From Mesorhizobium sp. WSM4306 (GTDB taxonomy: Bacteria > Pseudomonadota > Alphaproteobacteria > Rhizobiales > Rhizobiaceae): 45,306 nt of DNA. Positions 24,271 through 33,070 of the stretch are shown here, one piece after another. A program made the translations under genes and the position numbers. The notes under the pieces were generated by a model. The model ran no database searches, had not been told where the DNA came from, and saw only the letters and a list, made by a program, of their open reading frames with translations. The number at the start of each line of letters is the position of its first letter. The stretch's first letter is position 1. The stretch lies in the NCBI RefSeq assembly GCF_007003975.1, contig NZ_VFTC01000040.1:1-45306 (forward strand), read 5' to 3'.

Positions 24271-25478
24271 AGTCCTAAGGGTTGCTTGGCGAGGCCATCG
24301 CGAATTCGCGTCTCGGTTGGCCTTGCGGATGAAAGGGCTGTTTCAAGAACGGATTGATAAATCAACTCGACCCTATCGCACATGGCGTCCAGCCCCCAGG
24401 ATGAAAGGTCGGTGAGTTTCGCGCCATCAGCCAGTCGAGCGCGCCAGTGCTCATTTTGGAGAAGGTCGGCGATCGCAGCTGCTGCGGCGCCAACGTCTTC
24501 TCCGGGCGTCACAATTCCATTCACGCCGTGCTTCACAACCTCCTCCACTCCCGGCAGATGCGAGACCACGCTGGCTCGACCGCCCGCCAGATACTGCATC
24601 ATGACGCGAGGTAGTCCTTCTCGCATCGACGTCAGCACACACACGTCTGCTAGACTGATCAGCCGCTCAGGCTCGCTATGGTATCCGATCATGCGAATGT
24701 TGTTTGCGAATGGGGATCGTTCAATCGCCGATTCAATAGTGGCCCGCGCCGGTCCTTCACCGGCCAGGATGAGTCGCACGTTCGGAATTCGGTCGACGAC
24801 TTGCCCGAACGATTCAATGAACTCGACATGGCGTTTTCGCGGCTCCAGTGCGGCCAGCATCAGGATCACCGGTGGCTTTGGCTCTCCGACAGCCGTCCCC
24901 AGGAGCAGATGGGGGTCTTGCGGCCATTGCGCGTTCGCGAAGCGCGCCAGATCGAAGCCGGAGTGAACGACATGGTGCTGATCGGCGCTGCCCAGATGAT
25001 TGGCGATGCAAATGTCGCGCATAGCCTGGCTGACATCGATGAAAGCGCGCGTGAACTTCGCGGCCAGGCGTTCGGCACCCAGAAATATCAGCCTCCGCGC
25101 GCAGCCCACATGGACGAAAGGCAAAATGTGCACGCCATGGATGATGCAAGGGATATTGGCTTCCCTGGCAGCAAGCCGGCCGACGATTCCGGCTTTGCTT
25201 TGATGTGTGTGCACGATGTCAGGCCGCCAATCGCGCATAAGACGAGTGAGTTGCCCGAATGCAGAAATGTCACGGGATGGTGAAATCGAATTGATGAGTT
25301 TTTCCAGGGTCACCACTCTGACGGCTCCGGCAACGGATGCCCGCAACCTCGGATCATACTCCTCGCCGTGAACCAAAAGCACGTCGTGGCCGTGCCGCGC
25401 CTGAGCTAGACAGCAGGCCAATGTGTTCTCTTCGGAACCTGCCCGAAGCAGTCTGGTGAGCACATGAACGATCTTCAT
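24258..25478 (-). CDS. family 4 glycosyltransferase
   Basis: 406 residues with a GT-B fold. The N-terminal domain starts IVHVLTRLLRAGSEENTLAC, with the glycine/acid-rich acceptor loop. The C-terminal nucleotide-sugar domain shows ILAGEGPARATIE, then VCVLTSMREGLPRVMMQYLA, the EX7E-type motif of GT4 enzymes (the second acidic position appears replaced). It is cytoplasmic and probably adds a sugar to the ExoY-started lipid-linked oligosaccharide; donor and linkage cannot be told. AGGTATAAGCAA precedes the ATG at 25478. Apart from exoY it is the only glycosyltransferase I recognise in the window. Confidence 0.9.
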   Translation of the reverse strand: MKIVHVLTRLLRAGSEENTLACCLAQARHGHDVLLVHGEEYDPRLRASVAGAVRVVTLEKLINSISPSRDISAFGQLTRLMRDWRPDIVHTHQSKAGIVGRLAAREANIPCIIHGVHILPFVHVGCARRLIFLGAERLAAKFTRAFIDVSQAMRDICIANHLGSADQHHVVHSGFDLARFANAQWPQDPHLLLGTAVGEPKPPVILMLAALEPRKRHVEFIESFGQVVDRIPNVRLILAGEGPARATIESAIERSPFANNIRMIGYHSEPERLISLADVCVLTSMREGLPRVMMQYLAGGRASVVSHLPGVEEVVKHGVNGIVTPGEDVGAAAAAIADLLQNEHWRARLADGAKLTDLSSWGLDAMCDRVELIYQSVLETALSSARPTETRIRDGLAKQPLGLHGF

Positions 25479-25548
25479 TTGCTTATACCTCAGGGGATAT
25501 GAAATCCGGGGCGCGCATCCGGTGAAAGGGCGAACGCAAAATCAAATT

Positions 25549-25992
25549 TCATGCGGCCGCATCGACGTCCGACAGCGACCTCGGCCCCGGCACTTCTGCG
25601 CTGTTCGCCGCTGGCCGGTCGCGCTCGAACTGTTCGGTGCGGGGCAAGGCGTGCAGCCAGGTTTCGCGTCTTGAGGTCCACAATTCATATTCGGGTACGA
25701 GATCGGTCGGCGCGACGTCGAGGCTGCCGATCGCCACCGCGGCCTCGTTGTCGTCGACGAAGGCGACGCGGCTGCCGCAGGTCGGGCAAAAGCTGCGCAT
25801 GCCATAGGAACTGACGAGGCCCGTCGCCTCGAAGGCCTCCCGCGGCCAGATGGCAAAAGCCGAATAGGCCGAGCCGCCGGCCTTGCGGCAATCCTTGCAA
25901 TGGCAAAGACCGATGCGGAGCGGCGGACCGCGGACCGAGAACTGCACGCCGCCGCACAGGCAACTGCCGGTCCTGCGTATGGTGTCGAACAT
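25549..25992 (-). CDS. GFA/CENP-V family zinc protein
   Basis: 147 residues. It has a glutathione-dependent-formaldehyde-activating-enzyme-like fold with the expected zinc-binding Cys pattern: SCLCGGV near residue 11, CHCKDCRK at about 30, and FCPTCGSRV at about 68. It binds zinc; most members are not true formaldehyde enzymes and have unknown substrates. GGAGGT lies 5 bases before ATG 25992, and this decides the start over the in-frame ATG at 26007. It is cytoplasmic. The gene lies in the EPS region between the glycosyltransferase and the nucleotidyltransferase-kinase gene but has no obvious role in polysaccharide synthesis. Confidence 0.9.
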   Translation of the reverse strand: MFDTIRRTGSCLCGGVQFSVRGPPLRIGLCHCKDCRKAGGSAYSAFAIWPREAFEATGLVSSYGMRSFCPTCGSRVAFVDDNEAAVAIGSLDVAPTDLVPEYELWTSRRETWLHALPRTEQFERDRPAANSAEVPGPRSLSDVDAAA

Positions 25993-26243
25993 GGCAACCT
26001 CCGTCATTGCGTGGATCTGCGGGCCGGGTGGGACAAGTGCTCGTCCGAAACAGAGCCATATCGGCTAGTTCGAGTCGGAGCCCCGTGCTGATCCCGGGAT
26101 GAAACAGGCTCTAGCAACGCCGCCATCGAGCGCGAGCGTTCGGGGTCTTTCCCCGCCTGGCAGCGAACACCTGTCGATTCGCGATGGCGTAAGGCCATGC
26201 GTCAGGGGTTGTTGGGGGCTGGCCGACGAGCCGCCCGCCCGCC

Positions 26244-27995
26244 TCACAAAGACAGCCAGATATGCCTGAACAGTTCGCGGCCGACCGCCTCAATGCCAGC
26301 GCTTGCGTCAATGGTTCGGATGGTCTTGTCCTTGGCTCGCAGCTCCGCCATCAGCGACAGCCGCGCATCGAAGGCTTCCTTCCTGATTTCTCCCGGCTTT
26401 CGCTGCTCGGAGACGGCAAAATCGGAAACGAGGTGCAAAGTGAGGTGTGGCCGGCATTCCGCCATCTTCTGATAGAGCCCCTGCTCGAGCCGGGCGAGAG
26501 CTGACAAGCCAGGGACGGAGAACAGGTGCGGTGGGATGGTTGGTCCGTCCAGATATCCCCTGCCGAGCGCTTGCGGCCACCTGTCGCAAATGACGATCAG
26601 GCCGCGCGTCGCCCATCGATGTGCACGTTTCACGACAGCGTATCGCTCAAACGCGATCAAAACTGCCCACAATGCCAACGCGGCGGCAGCAACTCTTCCC
26701 TTCGACCAATTTCGGCCAGTGGAATCGTTGCCACCTTGCTGGGCCAAGGACTTAAGGCGGCGTCTATGGGGAAAAACCAGAGTCTGCAACGCCTTGCGAA
26801 GCCACCACCCATTGCCATCTCCGGTCCCGACATATGCTTGCGCACACCCGAATTTCCATCGAAATATCTGTGTCAGCCGATCAACCTGGGTGCTTTTTCC
26901 CATGCCGTCAGGCCCTATGAGCGCCACTACAAAGCCACCAGCCGCAGGCCGTCGCTTTGGTGGAAATCTGCCGGGCATCAATCGCTGAAGGGATCTCAAT
27001 GCGACATACGAGGTCTTGCGGGCCAGATGAACGCCGGCGTCGGCTACTCCGAAGCGTCCCGTGAAGCCGCACATTTCCCGGATTGAACGCCGCAGTCGGG
27101 CAAGATCTCCGCGGTGGGCGACGAGGCCGCCGCTGGCGTTTTGCAGAAACCTGCAGCTCGCGATTCTCCCGCCGCCAAGCGTGTATTCCACGACATGCAA
27201 GCCTTGGTCGCCTGACGGACATGGCAGGCGTGCAAATTGGTCCTTCCAACCATTCCCGATGGTGATCCATTGTCTCCAAGGCAGTGCCCAGGCCCGAAAG
27301 GCGAAGCGAGCAATTGCTATCCGAATCTCGTCTTCGGGAGAGACGACCGGGATCGCTACGCCGTCGACACAAATCGACTCCCATCGCGTAATCGCCGCAT
27401 AGTCGAATACGGGATAGCGCTTGCGAAATTCCCAGCCGACCCGGACCCCGATATGCATATCGAGATGGAGATAGCGGCCATGCGAAAAGTCGGGCAGGAA
27501 CCAGTCCTCTCGGCCGGCGCAGACATTGTCGTAGCAGGACAGGCTCACGCTGCGACAGCCGTGCAGCTTGCTCACGATCGAGCAGAAGGCTGGGTAGTCG
27601 TGTTTGTCTAGAAGGACATCCAGATCGTCCCGCCCCGCAAGTCCATATTGCAGGGATGCGAGATCCTGAATTATTCCATACTTCAGACCGCCCTCATTGA
27701 GTGCTCGAAACAATTCTGTGGCGATCGGCAGGGACGGCACCGTCTTGAGTGGCAGGAAGGGGGCGCTTCCGTTGGTTTGTGTAAGACCTTCATCTGCTCT
27801 GCTGCCCGACGGGCTTGCGCCAACCACCCTGGCTGGCGCTGAAACACTCGCCCCCGGCGTCAACGCTTCGGCCCGCATGCTTGCCTTGGCCTCTGGAGCC
27901 CAGCGACGATACTGTTGCGGCTGCAGGCCATTCCCAGGCGCTCCAGGGTCCGCGGGACGGTGGCTTCCGGGTTTGGATTTCCGTGAAAGTTGCAA
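26244..27995 (-). CDS. nucleotidyltransferase-like / thymidylate-kinase-like fusion of the EPS locus
   Basis: Up to 583 residues. The N-terminal half (about 90-260) looks like a nucleotidyltransferase-fold domain (LAGRDDLDVLLDKHDYPAF with Asp pairs; LHLDMHIGVRVGW). The C-terminal half (about 355-583) resembles thymidylate kinase: Walker A ALIGPDGMGKSTQVDRL at about 358, LIVICDRWPQALGRGYLDGP as the DR(Y/W) motif, and a C-terminal helix. True dTMP kinase is about 210 residues and unfused, so this is a different kinase. The first 80 residues are low-complexity. TTG 27995 has GAGGAAA about 7 bases upstream; ATG 27878 is another possible start. The pairing echoes the kinase and nucleotidyltransferase at 11.5-15.7 kb. 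Function unknown. Confidence 0.8.
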   Translation of the reverse strand: MQLSRKSKPGSHRPADPGAPGNGLQPQQYRRWAPEAKASMRAEALTPGASVSAPARVVGASPSGSRADEGLTQTNGSAPFLPLKTVPSLPIATELFRALNEGGLKYGIIQDLASLQYGLAGRDDLDVLLDKHDYPAFCSIVSKLHGCRSVSLSCYDNVCAGREDWFLPDFSHGRYLHLDMHIGVRVGWEFRKRYPVFDYAAITRWESICVDGVAIPVVSPEDEIRIAIARFAFRAWALPWRQWITIGNGWKDQFARLPCPSGDQGLHVVEYTLGGGRIASCRFLQNASGGLVAHRGDLARLRRSIREMCGFTGRFGVADAGVHLARKTSYVALRSLQRLMPGRFPPKRRPAAGGFVVALIGPDGMGKSTQVDRLTQIFRWKFGCAQAYVGTGDGNGWWLRKALQTLVFPHRRRLKSLAQQGGNDSTGRNWSKGRVAAAALALWAVLIAFERYAVVKRAHRWATRGLIVICDRWPQALGRGYLDGPTIPPHLFSVPGLSALARLEQGLYQKMAECRPHLTLHLVSDFAVSEQRKPGEIRKEAFDARLSLMAELRAKDKTIRTIDASAGIEAVGRELFRHIWLSL

Positions 27996-28257
27996 GGGGT
28001 TTCCTCAGTTGATCGTCTCGAGATTCAATCGCTCATCGTCGCCGGCAAGTAGTCGAATTGGCGCCATATCCATCCGTCGGCGGCTGACTGGTGGGACGTA
28101 GCATCCAATGTTCTCAATGCCGGCCTGGAGGCTGGAATGTCGGCTTTTGCAAGCTGCCGCATCGAGGGTGAATTGGGTGCCAATTCGTCCCTCCTTGCCC
28201 GATGGTCTCGGCGTCTTCCGCGCAAAAATTTGGTAGATGAAAATTAACGCATAGAAT
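27996..28257. other. spacer between nusG-like and nucleotidyltransferase-kinase genes
   Basis: 262 bases without a convincing gene. An AT-rich patch lies at about 28225-28265 next to the end of the nusG-like gene. A promoter or transcript-processing site for the downstream gene is possible, but I see no clear boxes. Confidence 0.35.
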
Positions 28258-28821
28258 TCAAGAAATTGCTGAAAGTTTATCCCGATCGATCGTAATTGGA
28301 ATCGACCGGCTCATAATATTTAGGAGAATTCTGACTGCTCCAGCACTTCCGACATGATCAAGAACACCAAGCTGGTCCGAAAACGGTCCGTCTATTATTC
28401 TAACTCTTTGACCTGGCCTCAATAGAATGTCCGGGTGCAAAATACCGTCGTCATCGGTTGCTGAGATCAAAGACTCAATCACACCATATGGCGCCGGTAT
28501 CGGCATTCCTTTGCTCATCACGAGTTTTCGGACGCCGACGGTCGAGTTGATCGGGTACCAACTCTGCTGACGAACAGCCAGCGAGACGAACAGATAGCAG
28601 TCGAAATAGGCACAGGAGATGGTTCTGACAATGCGAGCATGGCGAACGGTTCGTCTTCGCTTGGGCAGATAGGTTTGGAAGTGTTGCGCCAAGAGGTGCC
28701 GCTCCGCCAAGCTCTCCGAATGTTGGTGCGTCTGGACCACGAACCAGCGCGCGGCGTCCCCGTCGTGAATTTTTCCGACCGGCTCAAGAGAGCGGCTATG
28801 AGATAAGTCAGCGTGCAGCAT
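28258..28821 (-). CDS. specialised NusG/RfaH-like antitermination factor
   Basis: 187 residues. It has an N-terminal NGN domain beginning WFVVQTHQHSESLAERHL with LPKRRRTVRHARIV and FDCYLFVSL, and a C-terminal KOW part (GQRVRIIDGPFSDQLGVLD). It lacks the general NusG's insert, so it is a paralogue. Such factors ride with RNA polymerase and prevent early termination in long polysaccharide operons, like RfaH. The gene lies 15 bases after exoP in the same direction, so it is made from the operon it may control. The ribosome binding site is weak, which points to coupling with exoP translation. Its target site was not identified. Confidence 0.9.
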   Translation of the reverse strand: MLHADLSHSRSLEPVGKIHDGDAARWFVVQTHQHSESLAERHLLAQHFQTYLPKRRRTVRHARIVRTISCAYFDCYLFVSLAVRQQSWYPINSTVGVRKLVMSKGMPIPAPYGVIESLISATDDDGILHPDILLRPGQRVRIIDGPFSDQLGVLDHVGSAGAVRILLNIMSRSIPITIDRDKLSAIS

Positions 28822-28836
28822 GGCGAAATATTTTCT

Positions 28837-30933
28837 CTAGTTGAGATAGTAACTGTCAGAAACGCTGCTTTCCAAAGACGTGTAACGGCCATATTTCGGC
28901 AGCTTTGGTTCCTCCACCATAGTCAGGGCGATGCCGGCAATCTTGGACCGGCCGCCAAGATGGCGAATTCCTTCGGCAACGGCCTCGCGCGAGGTTTCAC
29001 GCCACTTCACGACAAAGAGGACTTTGTCCACATACCTCGCTAGGATCGAGGCATCGGCCGCAGGTCCAACAGGTGGTGCGTCAATGATCACCGTGTCGAA
29101 CCTCCCGCGAAGCTCGTTGAGGACCTGGCGCATTCGCGCGGAAGCAAGAAGGGCAGGCGGGTTCCGGGTCCTTGTACCGGCAGGGAGCAGGGAAATCCCC
29201 GAGCGTTCGTCCCGATGAATTGCGTTTGCAGCCCTCATCGGCAAAGTCAGAACATCGACCAACCCGACCTTATCCGCCATGCCGAAGAAAGCCGTGGCAG
29301 CAGAAAGCCGCAAGTCCGCATCGACGACCAGAACCCGTTCGCCGTCGGCCGCGGCCGAGCAAGCCAGGCTCAGTACCAGGGTTGTCTTTCCTTCGCCGGG
29401 CATCGCCGATGTCACCAGCATGAGGCGCGGCGAACGGATCAGTTCCGGTGTCGCCTCGATGCCCAGACGAAGCCGCCGGACGGCTTCGCTATACCTGGAT
29501 AGTGGTCTGCGTTCGAGATAGGCCACAGGCTGGGCTTGCGACTGGCCGTCTCTCGACCAGCCCGACATCCTTGGCATGGACGCAAGAACCGGAACTGCCA
29601 ACTCGTCCTCTATCTGCTTCTTTGCCATGAAGCCGGAAGCGAAAAGTTCACGAAGAACGGCGCCGGCGCCCCCGACGAAGAGGCCGAGGACAAGTCCCAG
29701 GGCCGCAAAAAGAGGCCTGTTCGGGAAGCTCGGCGAATCCGGAACACCCGCATCAGTGATCACACGCACGCCGCTGTTGAGGAGGGTGGACTTCTCCTCG
29801 GTGAGCTTGGCGCGTGACAGGAATGTCTCAAAGAGTTCCTTGTTCGCGGCAGCAATCCTCTCCAGATCGCGCAGCTGGACGCCGACCTGACCTTCGATTT
29901 CGGACCGGTTGGATACTGAATCCAAGGCTCGAGCCAGAGAAGCTTCCCGGGCCTCTGCGGCATCGACTTCATTCTTCAGATTGCCAATGAGACGCTGTAC
30001 TTCGGCGGTGATCTGTCCCTCGATGTCGCGGCGCTCCGCCTGAGCCGTCATGACCTCCGGATGCCGATCGCCATATTTCAATTTGAGGTCGGCTTCCCGT
30101 CGTGTCACTCCAGAGAGCTGAGCCCGAAGTGCGCTGATCACCACGGATTGCAGTACGTCCGGTATCGACTGGATGTCACCTCCGCTAGTCTGCAATTTGT
30201 CAACTTGTTGAAATTGTGCCCGTTTCTCCGACAGTTCGGCGCGCGCGTTAATCAACGCGATATTCAATTCGGACAGCTGCTGGTCAGTCAAACTGCCTGC
30301 TGGCGTCGCCAACAAATTGTGATCGATCCGAAACTTCTGGACGGCTTGTTCCGAAACGCTCAGTTCCGCTCGCAGAGATGCGGCCCGCTCACTGAGCCAT
30401 GTGGACGCTTTCCTGGCCCCTTCGTAGCGAGACCTTACGCGATCAGCGAGATAGGCTTGGGATATTGCGTTCGCCAGGGAGGCTGCTTTTCCCGGGTCGT
30501 AAGCGGTCACTGAAATCTCAATTACATCCGCCATCCCGACACGCGAGACTCCGAGCGCGCCTTGCAGCCATCCTAATGCCCCCAACCCGATCTTGGGATC
30601 CTCCGTCAGCTTTTCGCTGTCGACGACCTTCTGAAGGAGCGATGCGGATCTCAGAACCGCAATCTGGCTTTCGATGAATGTCGAATTGTCGGCAAAATCA
30701 GAATTGGAATAATCCTGCGGAGTCATATAGTCGATCGGGGAATCGAGTAAGATTTGTGCAGCCCCTGTATACGATGGCGGAAGCACATAGGCGGCAACCA
30801 CAAATAGGCAAAAGGTGACCGCTGCAATACTGCACACGAGTTTCCACCGGCGGAGGAAGAAATCAAGAATTTCCCTGACGTCCAGCGGTAGCAACTCTCG
30901 GGTTATGATCGGATTATCAGTTGGACTTGCCAT
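28837..30933 (-). CDS. exoP: chain-length regulator and bacterial tyrosine kinase, ExoP-like
   Basis: About 698 residues. It has an N-terminal Wzz domain with a membrane helix (LVCSIAAVTFCLFVVAAYVL), a long periplasmic coiled coil, a second helix (FAALGLVLGLFVGGAGAVL) preceded by a Pro-rich motif, and a cytoplasmic BY-kinase domain: Walker A SAMPGEGKTT, Walker A' VLVVDADLRLS, Walker B VIIDAPPVG. The tail carries several Tyr (YGRYTS, SDSYYLN) for autophosphorylation. This is full-length ExoP, which sets chain length and couples polymerisation to export through ExoF. ATG 30933 has AAGGA nearby; GTG 30996 would add 21 residues. It heads the minus-strand operon exoP-nusG-like. Confidence 0.93.
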   Translation of the reverse strand: MASPTDNPIITRELLPLDVREILDFFLRRWKLVCSIAAVTFCLFVVAAYVLPPSYTGAAQILLDSPIDYMTPQDYSNSDFADNSTFIESQIAVLRSASLLQKVVDSEKLTEDPKIGLGALGWLQGALGVSRVGMADVIEISVTAYDPGKAASLANAISQAYLADRVRSRYEGARKASTWLSERAASLRAELSVSEQAVQKFRIDHNLLATPAGSLTDQQLSELNIALINARAELSEKRAQFQQVDKLQTSGGDIQSIPDVLQSVVISALRAQLSGVTRREADLKLKYGDRHPEVMTAQAERRDIEGQITAEVQRLIGNLKNEVDAAEAREASLARALDSVSNRSEIEGQVGVQLRDLERIAAANKELFETFLSRAKLTEEKSTLLNSGVRVITDAGVPDSPSFPNRPLFAALGLVLGLFVGGAGAVLRELFASGFMAKKQIEDELAVPVLASMPRMSGWSRDGQSQAQPVAYLERRPLSRYSEAVRRLRLGIEATPELIRSPRLMLVTSAMPGEGKTTLVLSLACSAAADGERVLVVDADLRLSAATAFFGMADKVGLVDVLTLPMRAANAIHRDERSGISLLPAGTRTRNPPALLASARMRQVLNELRGRFDTVIIDAPPVGPAADASILARYVDKVLFVVKWRETSREAVAEGIRHLGGRSKIAGIALTMVEEPKLPKYGRYTSLESSVSDSYYLN

Positions 30934-31349
30934 CTCCGAATCCTTGCGATCAGCAGCACAAATCCGCCCCTCCAGCGTCGGCTGAATTTGCTTCACATCA
31001 AAATATTTCGGGCAACCGCCTGTTTAAGCGCAATGAAAACACCCAACAGGGTAGCTCCCCGCCATTCGGTATGTCCAAATCGCTCCCGCCCGACGACCGG
31101 CAGCATCGCCAGCCAGTCCGAAACATAACAGCTTCGCGGACATCGTAGCCATTACCATTATTGAGTAGTAAATCGGCTAAAGGTCGATCTGGTCTACCCG
31201 ACAAGCCTTTCAGACCTTAGGACATGCGCCGGGAAATCTGTCGCTCTTCCGGGAGGTCTAGAACACCACCACCGGCCATCAGGCGCGCAGGAGAACCTAC
31301 GCTCCCAGGCGCCGAGCAAGCGGCCGGCCTCGTCCAGCCTGAGGTTGAT
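30934..31349. promoter_or_regulatory. divergent control region of exoP and the 31350 gene
   Basis: About 416 bases between divergent genes; promoters for both should lie here. Short open frames are present but none is convincing. The AT-rich part around 31125-31175 is the most promoter-like. No specific operator was recognised. Confidence 0.4.
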
Positions 31350-31928
31350 ATGGATAATTACAGTGACGTTGTTCCGAGGCTTGTAGATTGGGCGGTCATC
31401 CGGCCGTTGTCCATTCTGATGCTGTCTGCAACCTGGCCGTTGATGCTTCTTCTGGATAAGGGCCGGTTGCTGGTCTACGGGGCCCTTGCCATTTTTATTG
31501 GAGCCGGGGCCTTGATTGTATTTGGCATCGAAAGTCCCGCAGGAGCAGCCGTTGTCGTTTTGGCCTACAGTTTGCTGGTTTCAGTTGCCTTGCTTTCCAC
31601 CCGGAAGCGACTTGCCCGGATCGAAAGCCGCCTTGAATCGGTCATATCGGCACTCGACGACCTGGAGGTGGCCGAAGAAAGATGGCAGACCTACAACGCC
31701 AAACGTGCCCTGCGACGCCGGAAGTCGGCAGCCAAGCCAATGGCGCAAATCGTTTCGACTGGCGCATCCCAGAGTCTCGAAAGAGATACCCAGGTGATCG
31801 CCGGCCCGCCTTGGCGAGAATTGCAGGCTCCCGATCCGCGAGTGGGATTGGCTATTCCGGCTTCAGCTCAACCTGCGGTACCCGACGGACTTCCAGAAAA
31901 GCGTCAAGCAGGGCTGATATCAAGTTGA
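31350..31928 (+). CDS. membrane protein with C-terminal coiled coil, unknown
   Basis: 192 residues from ATG 31350, chosen because GAGG lies 7 bases upstream (GAGGTTGATATGG). Two or three membrane helices lie between residues 15 and 90 (LSILMLSATWPLMLLL; LAIFIGAGALIVFGI; AAVVVLAYSLLVSVALL). A short coiled coil (LARIESRLESVISALDDLE) and a basic, then Pro-rich tail follow, probably cytoplasmic. I do not recognise the family. Being divergent from exoP, it may take part in the EPS machinery. Confidence 0.7.
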   Translation: MDNYSDVVPRLVDWAVIRPLSILMLSATWPLMLLLDKGRLLVYGALAIFIGAGALIVFGIESPAGAAVVVLAYSLLVSVALLSTRKRLARIESRLESVISALDDLEVAEERWQTYNAKRALRRRKSAAKPMAQIVSTGASQSLERDTQVIAGPPWRELQAPDPRVGLAIPASAQPAVPDGLPEKRQAGLISS

Positions 31929-32362
31929 GCGGGTCTTTTTCGCGAGCGCGTTAACCGGCTGAAGCGACCGCAAGTAGCGGTGACGTTCGCTGGGCGCAGC
32001 CCTAGAAAAGATGTTCGAAAGCGGGCGATCCGTGGCCACGGGAAGTCCAGGGCAAGTAGCTGAGGCCCTTCCGGTAGCCAGATCATAGGAGCCGGCTTCG
32101 ATCGAGATGACCAGCGCCGGTCGACTTTCATCCAATGGTTCACATGCTCGCTGCGAGCGGGACGAAAGTGCGCGATCCCCTGGAAGTCGTTTTGTGCCAG
32201 GGCGCCACGACGGATCTGCCCAAAAGTGGTAAGGCTGTACCCGACAGTGGTAGGCTGCGACGCCATTCGGCTGAAAGGGTAGAGGGAACTTTTTGTCCAG
32301 TTGATGGTTTGCAGCTCCATATTGATCGAAGGGACGATCATGGGTGGGGCTATTGGGACAAA
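31929..32362. other. intergenic region before the Crp-like gene
   Basis: 434 bases. Long frames exist on the minus strand, but their translations are Arg/Pro/Ser-rich and resemble no family, so I treat them as chance. The region should include the promoter of the Crp-like gene. Confidence 0.4.
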
Positions 32363-33070
32363 ATGAACTTATCAAAGCAGGTTTTTGGATTGGCGAGGGG
32401 ACCTGGGCTTGCTGACGCGAGTTGGGAAGAGGGATTCTCTGTACTGCCGGGAGCTGTGCGCCGACGTTATCCAGCGAACACGACGATTGCACGCGCGCAT
32501 CAGGCCAGATCCCTTATCCTGGTGGTGACTGCGGGATGGGCCGCATTCGTCAAGGCATTGCCGAACGGCTCGCGTCTTATCGTCGATTTTGCGCTTCCTC
32601 GCGAAATTGCCTTGATTGAGTTCAACGGAGAAGGGGGCGAGACGGTAACGGCTCTTTCCGATGTGACTGCGATCGAGCTAATCGGTACTGTCCGTACTTG
32701 TTTATCGCGCTATCCGCAGGCCATTTGCGAGACTATCCTGCTGGCTCAGGCAAGGCGGTACTCCAGGGTTACGGAACATCTGGCAGGAGTCAGCAGAAGG
32801 GGACCTGTAGAGCGCACGGCTCATTTTCTTCTCGAACTGGCCTGCCGCTCACATCGATCGGCAACCAGTTATCCGGACCGCTTTGAATGCCCGCTGACCC
32901 AGGCCGAGATGGCCGACGCGCTGGGGCTTTCGGCTGTGCATGTAAGTCGTGTGTTGAAGGAATTGCGGGAAAGCGGCCTGGCTTCATTCCGCGGCGGCGT
33001 GGTCGAGCTGCATGACCATGCGGGACTTATCAAAACGGCCGGATTTGATCGGTCGTACATCTCCAGCTGA
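32363..33070 (+). CDS. Crp/Fnr-family transcription regulator
   Basis: 235 residues from ATG 32363, with GGGA 5 bases upstream; a longer frame from 32135 lacks support. The N-terminal part is a cyclic-nucleotide-binding-like beta barrel (YPANTTIARAHQARSLILVV, GSRLIVDFALPREIALIEF). The C-terminal winged helix has LTQAEMADALGLSAVHVSRV, the typical Crp/Fnr recognition helix with HVSR. The cAMP-pocket residues (GE...RSA) are not recognisable and there is no Fnr-type Cys cluster, so the signal is unknown. It may act on the surrounding EPS genes. Confidence 0.88.
   Translation: MNLSKQVFGLARGPGLADASWEEGFSVLPGAVRRRYPANTTIARAHQARSLILVVTAGWAAFVKALPNGSRLIVDFALPREIALIEFNGEGGETVTALSDVTAIELIGTVRTCLSRYPQAICETILLAQARRYSRVTEHLAGVSRRGPVERTAHFLLELACRSHRSATSYPDRFECPLTQAEMADALGLSAVHVSRVLKELRESGLASFRGGVVELHDHAGLIKTAGFDRSYISS

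Noticed and set aside
31920..32492. 190-codon minus-strand frame before the Crp-like gene
   Set aside because: No recognisable family, no ribosome binding site, partly overlaps the Crp-like gene in opposite sense.
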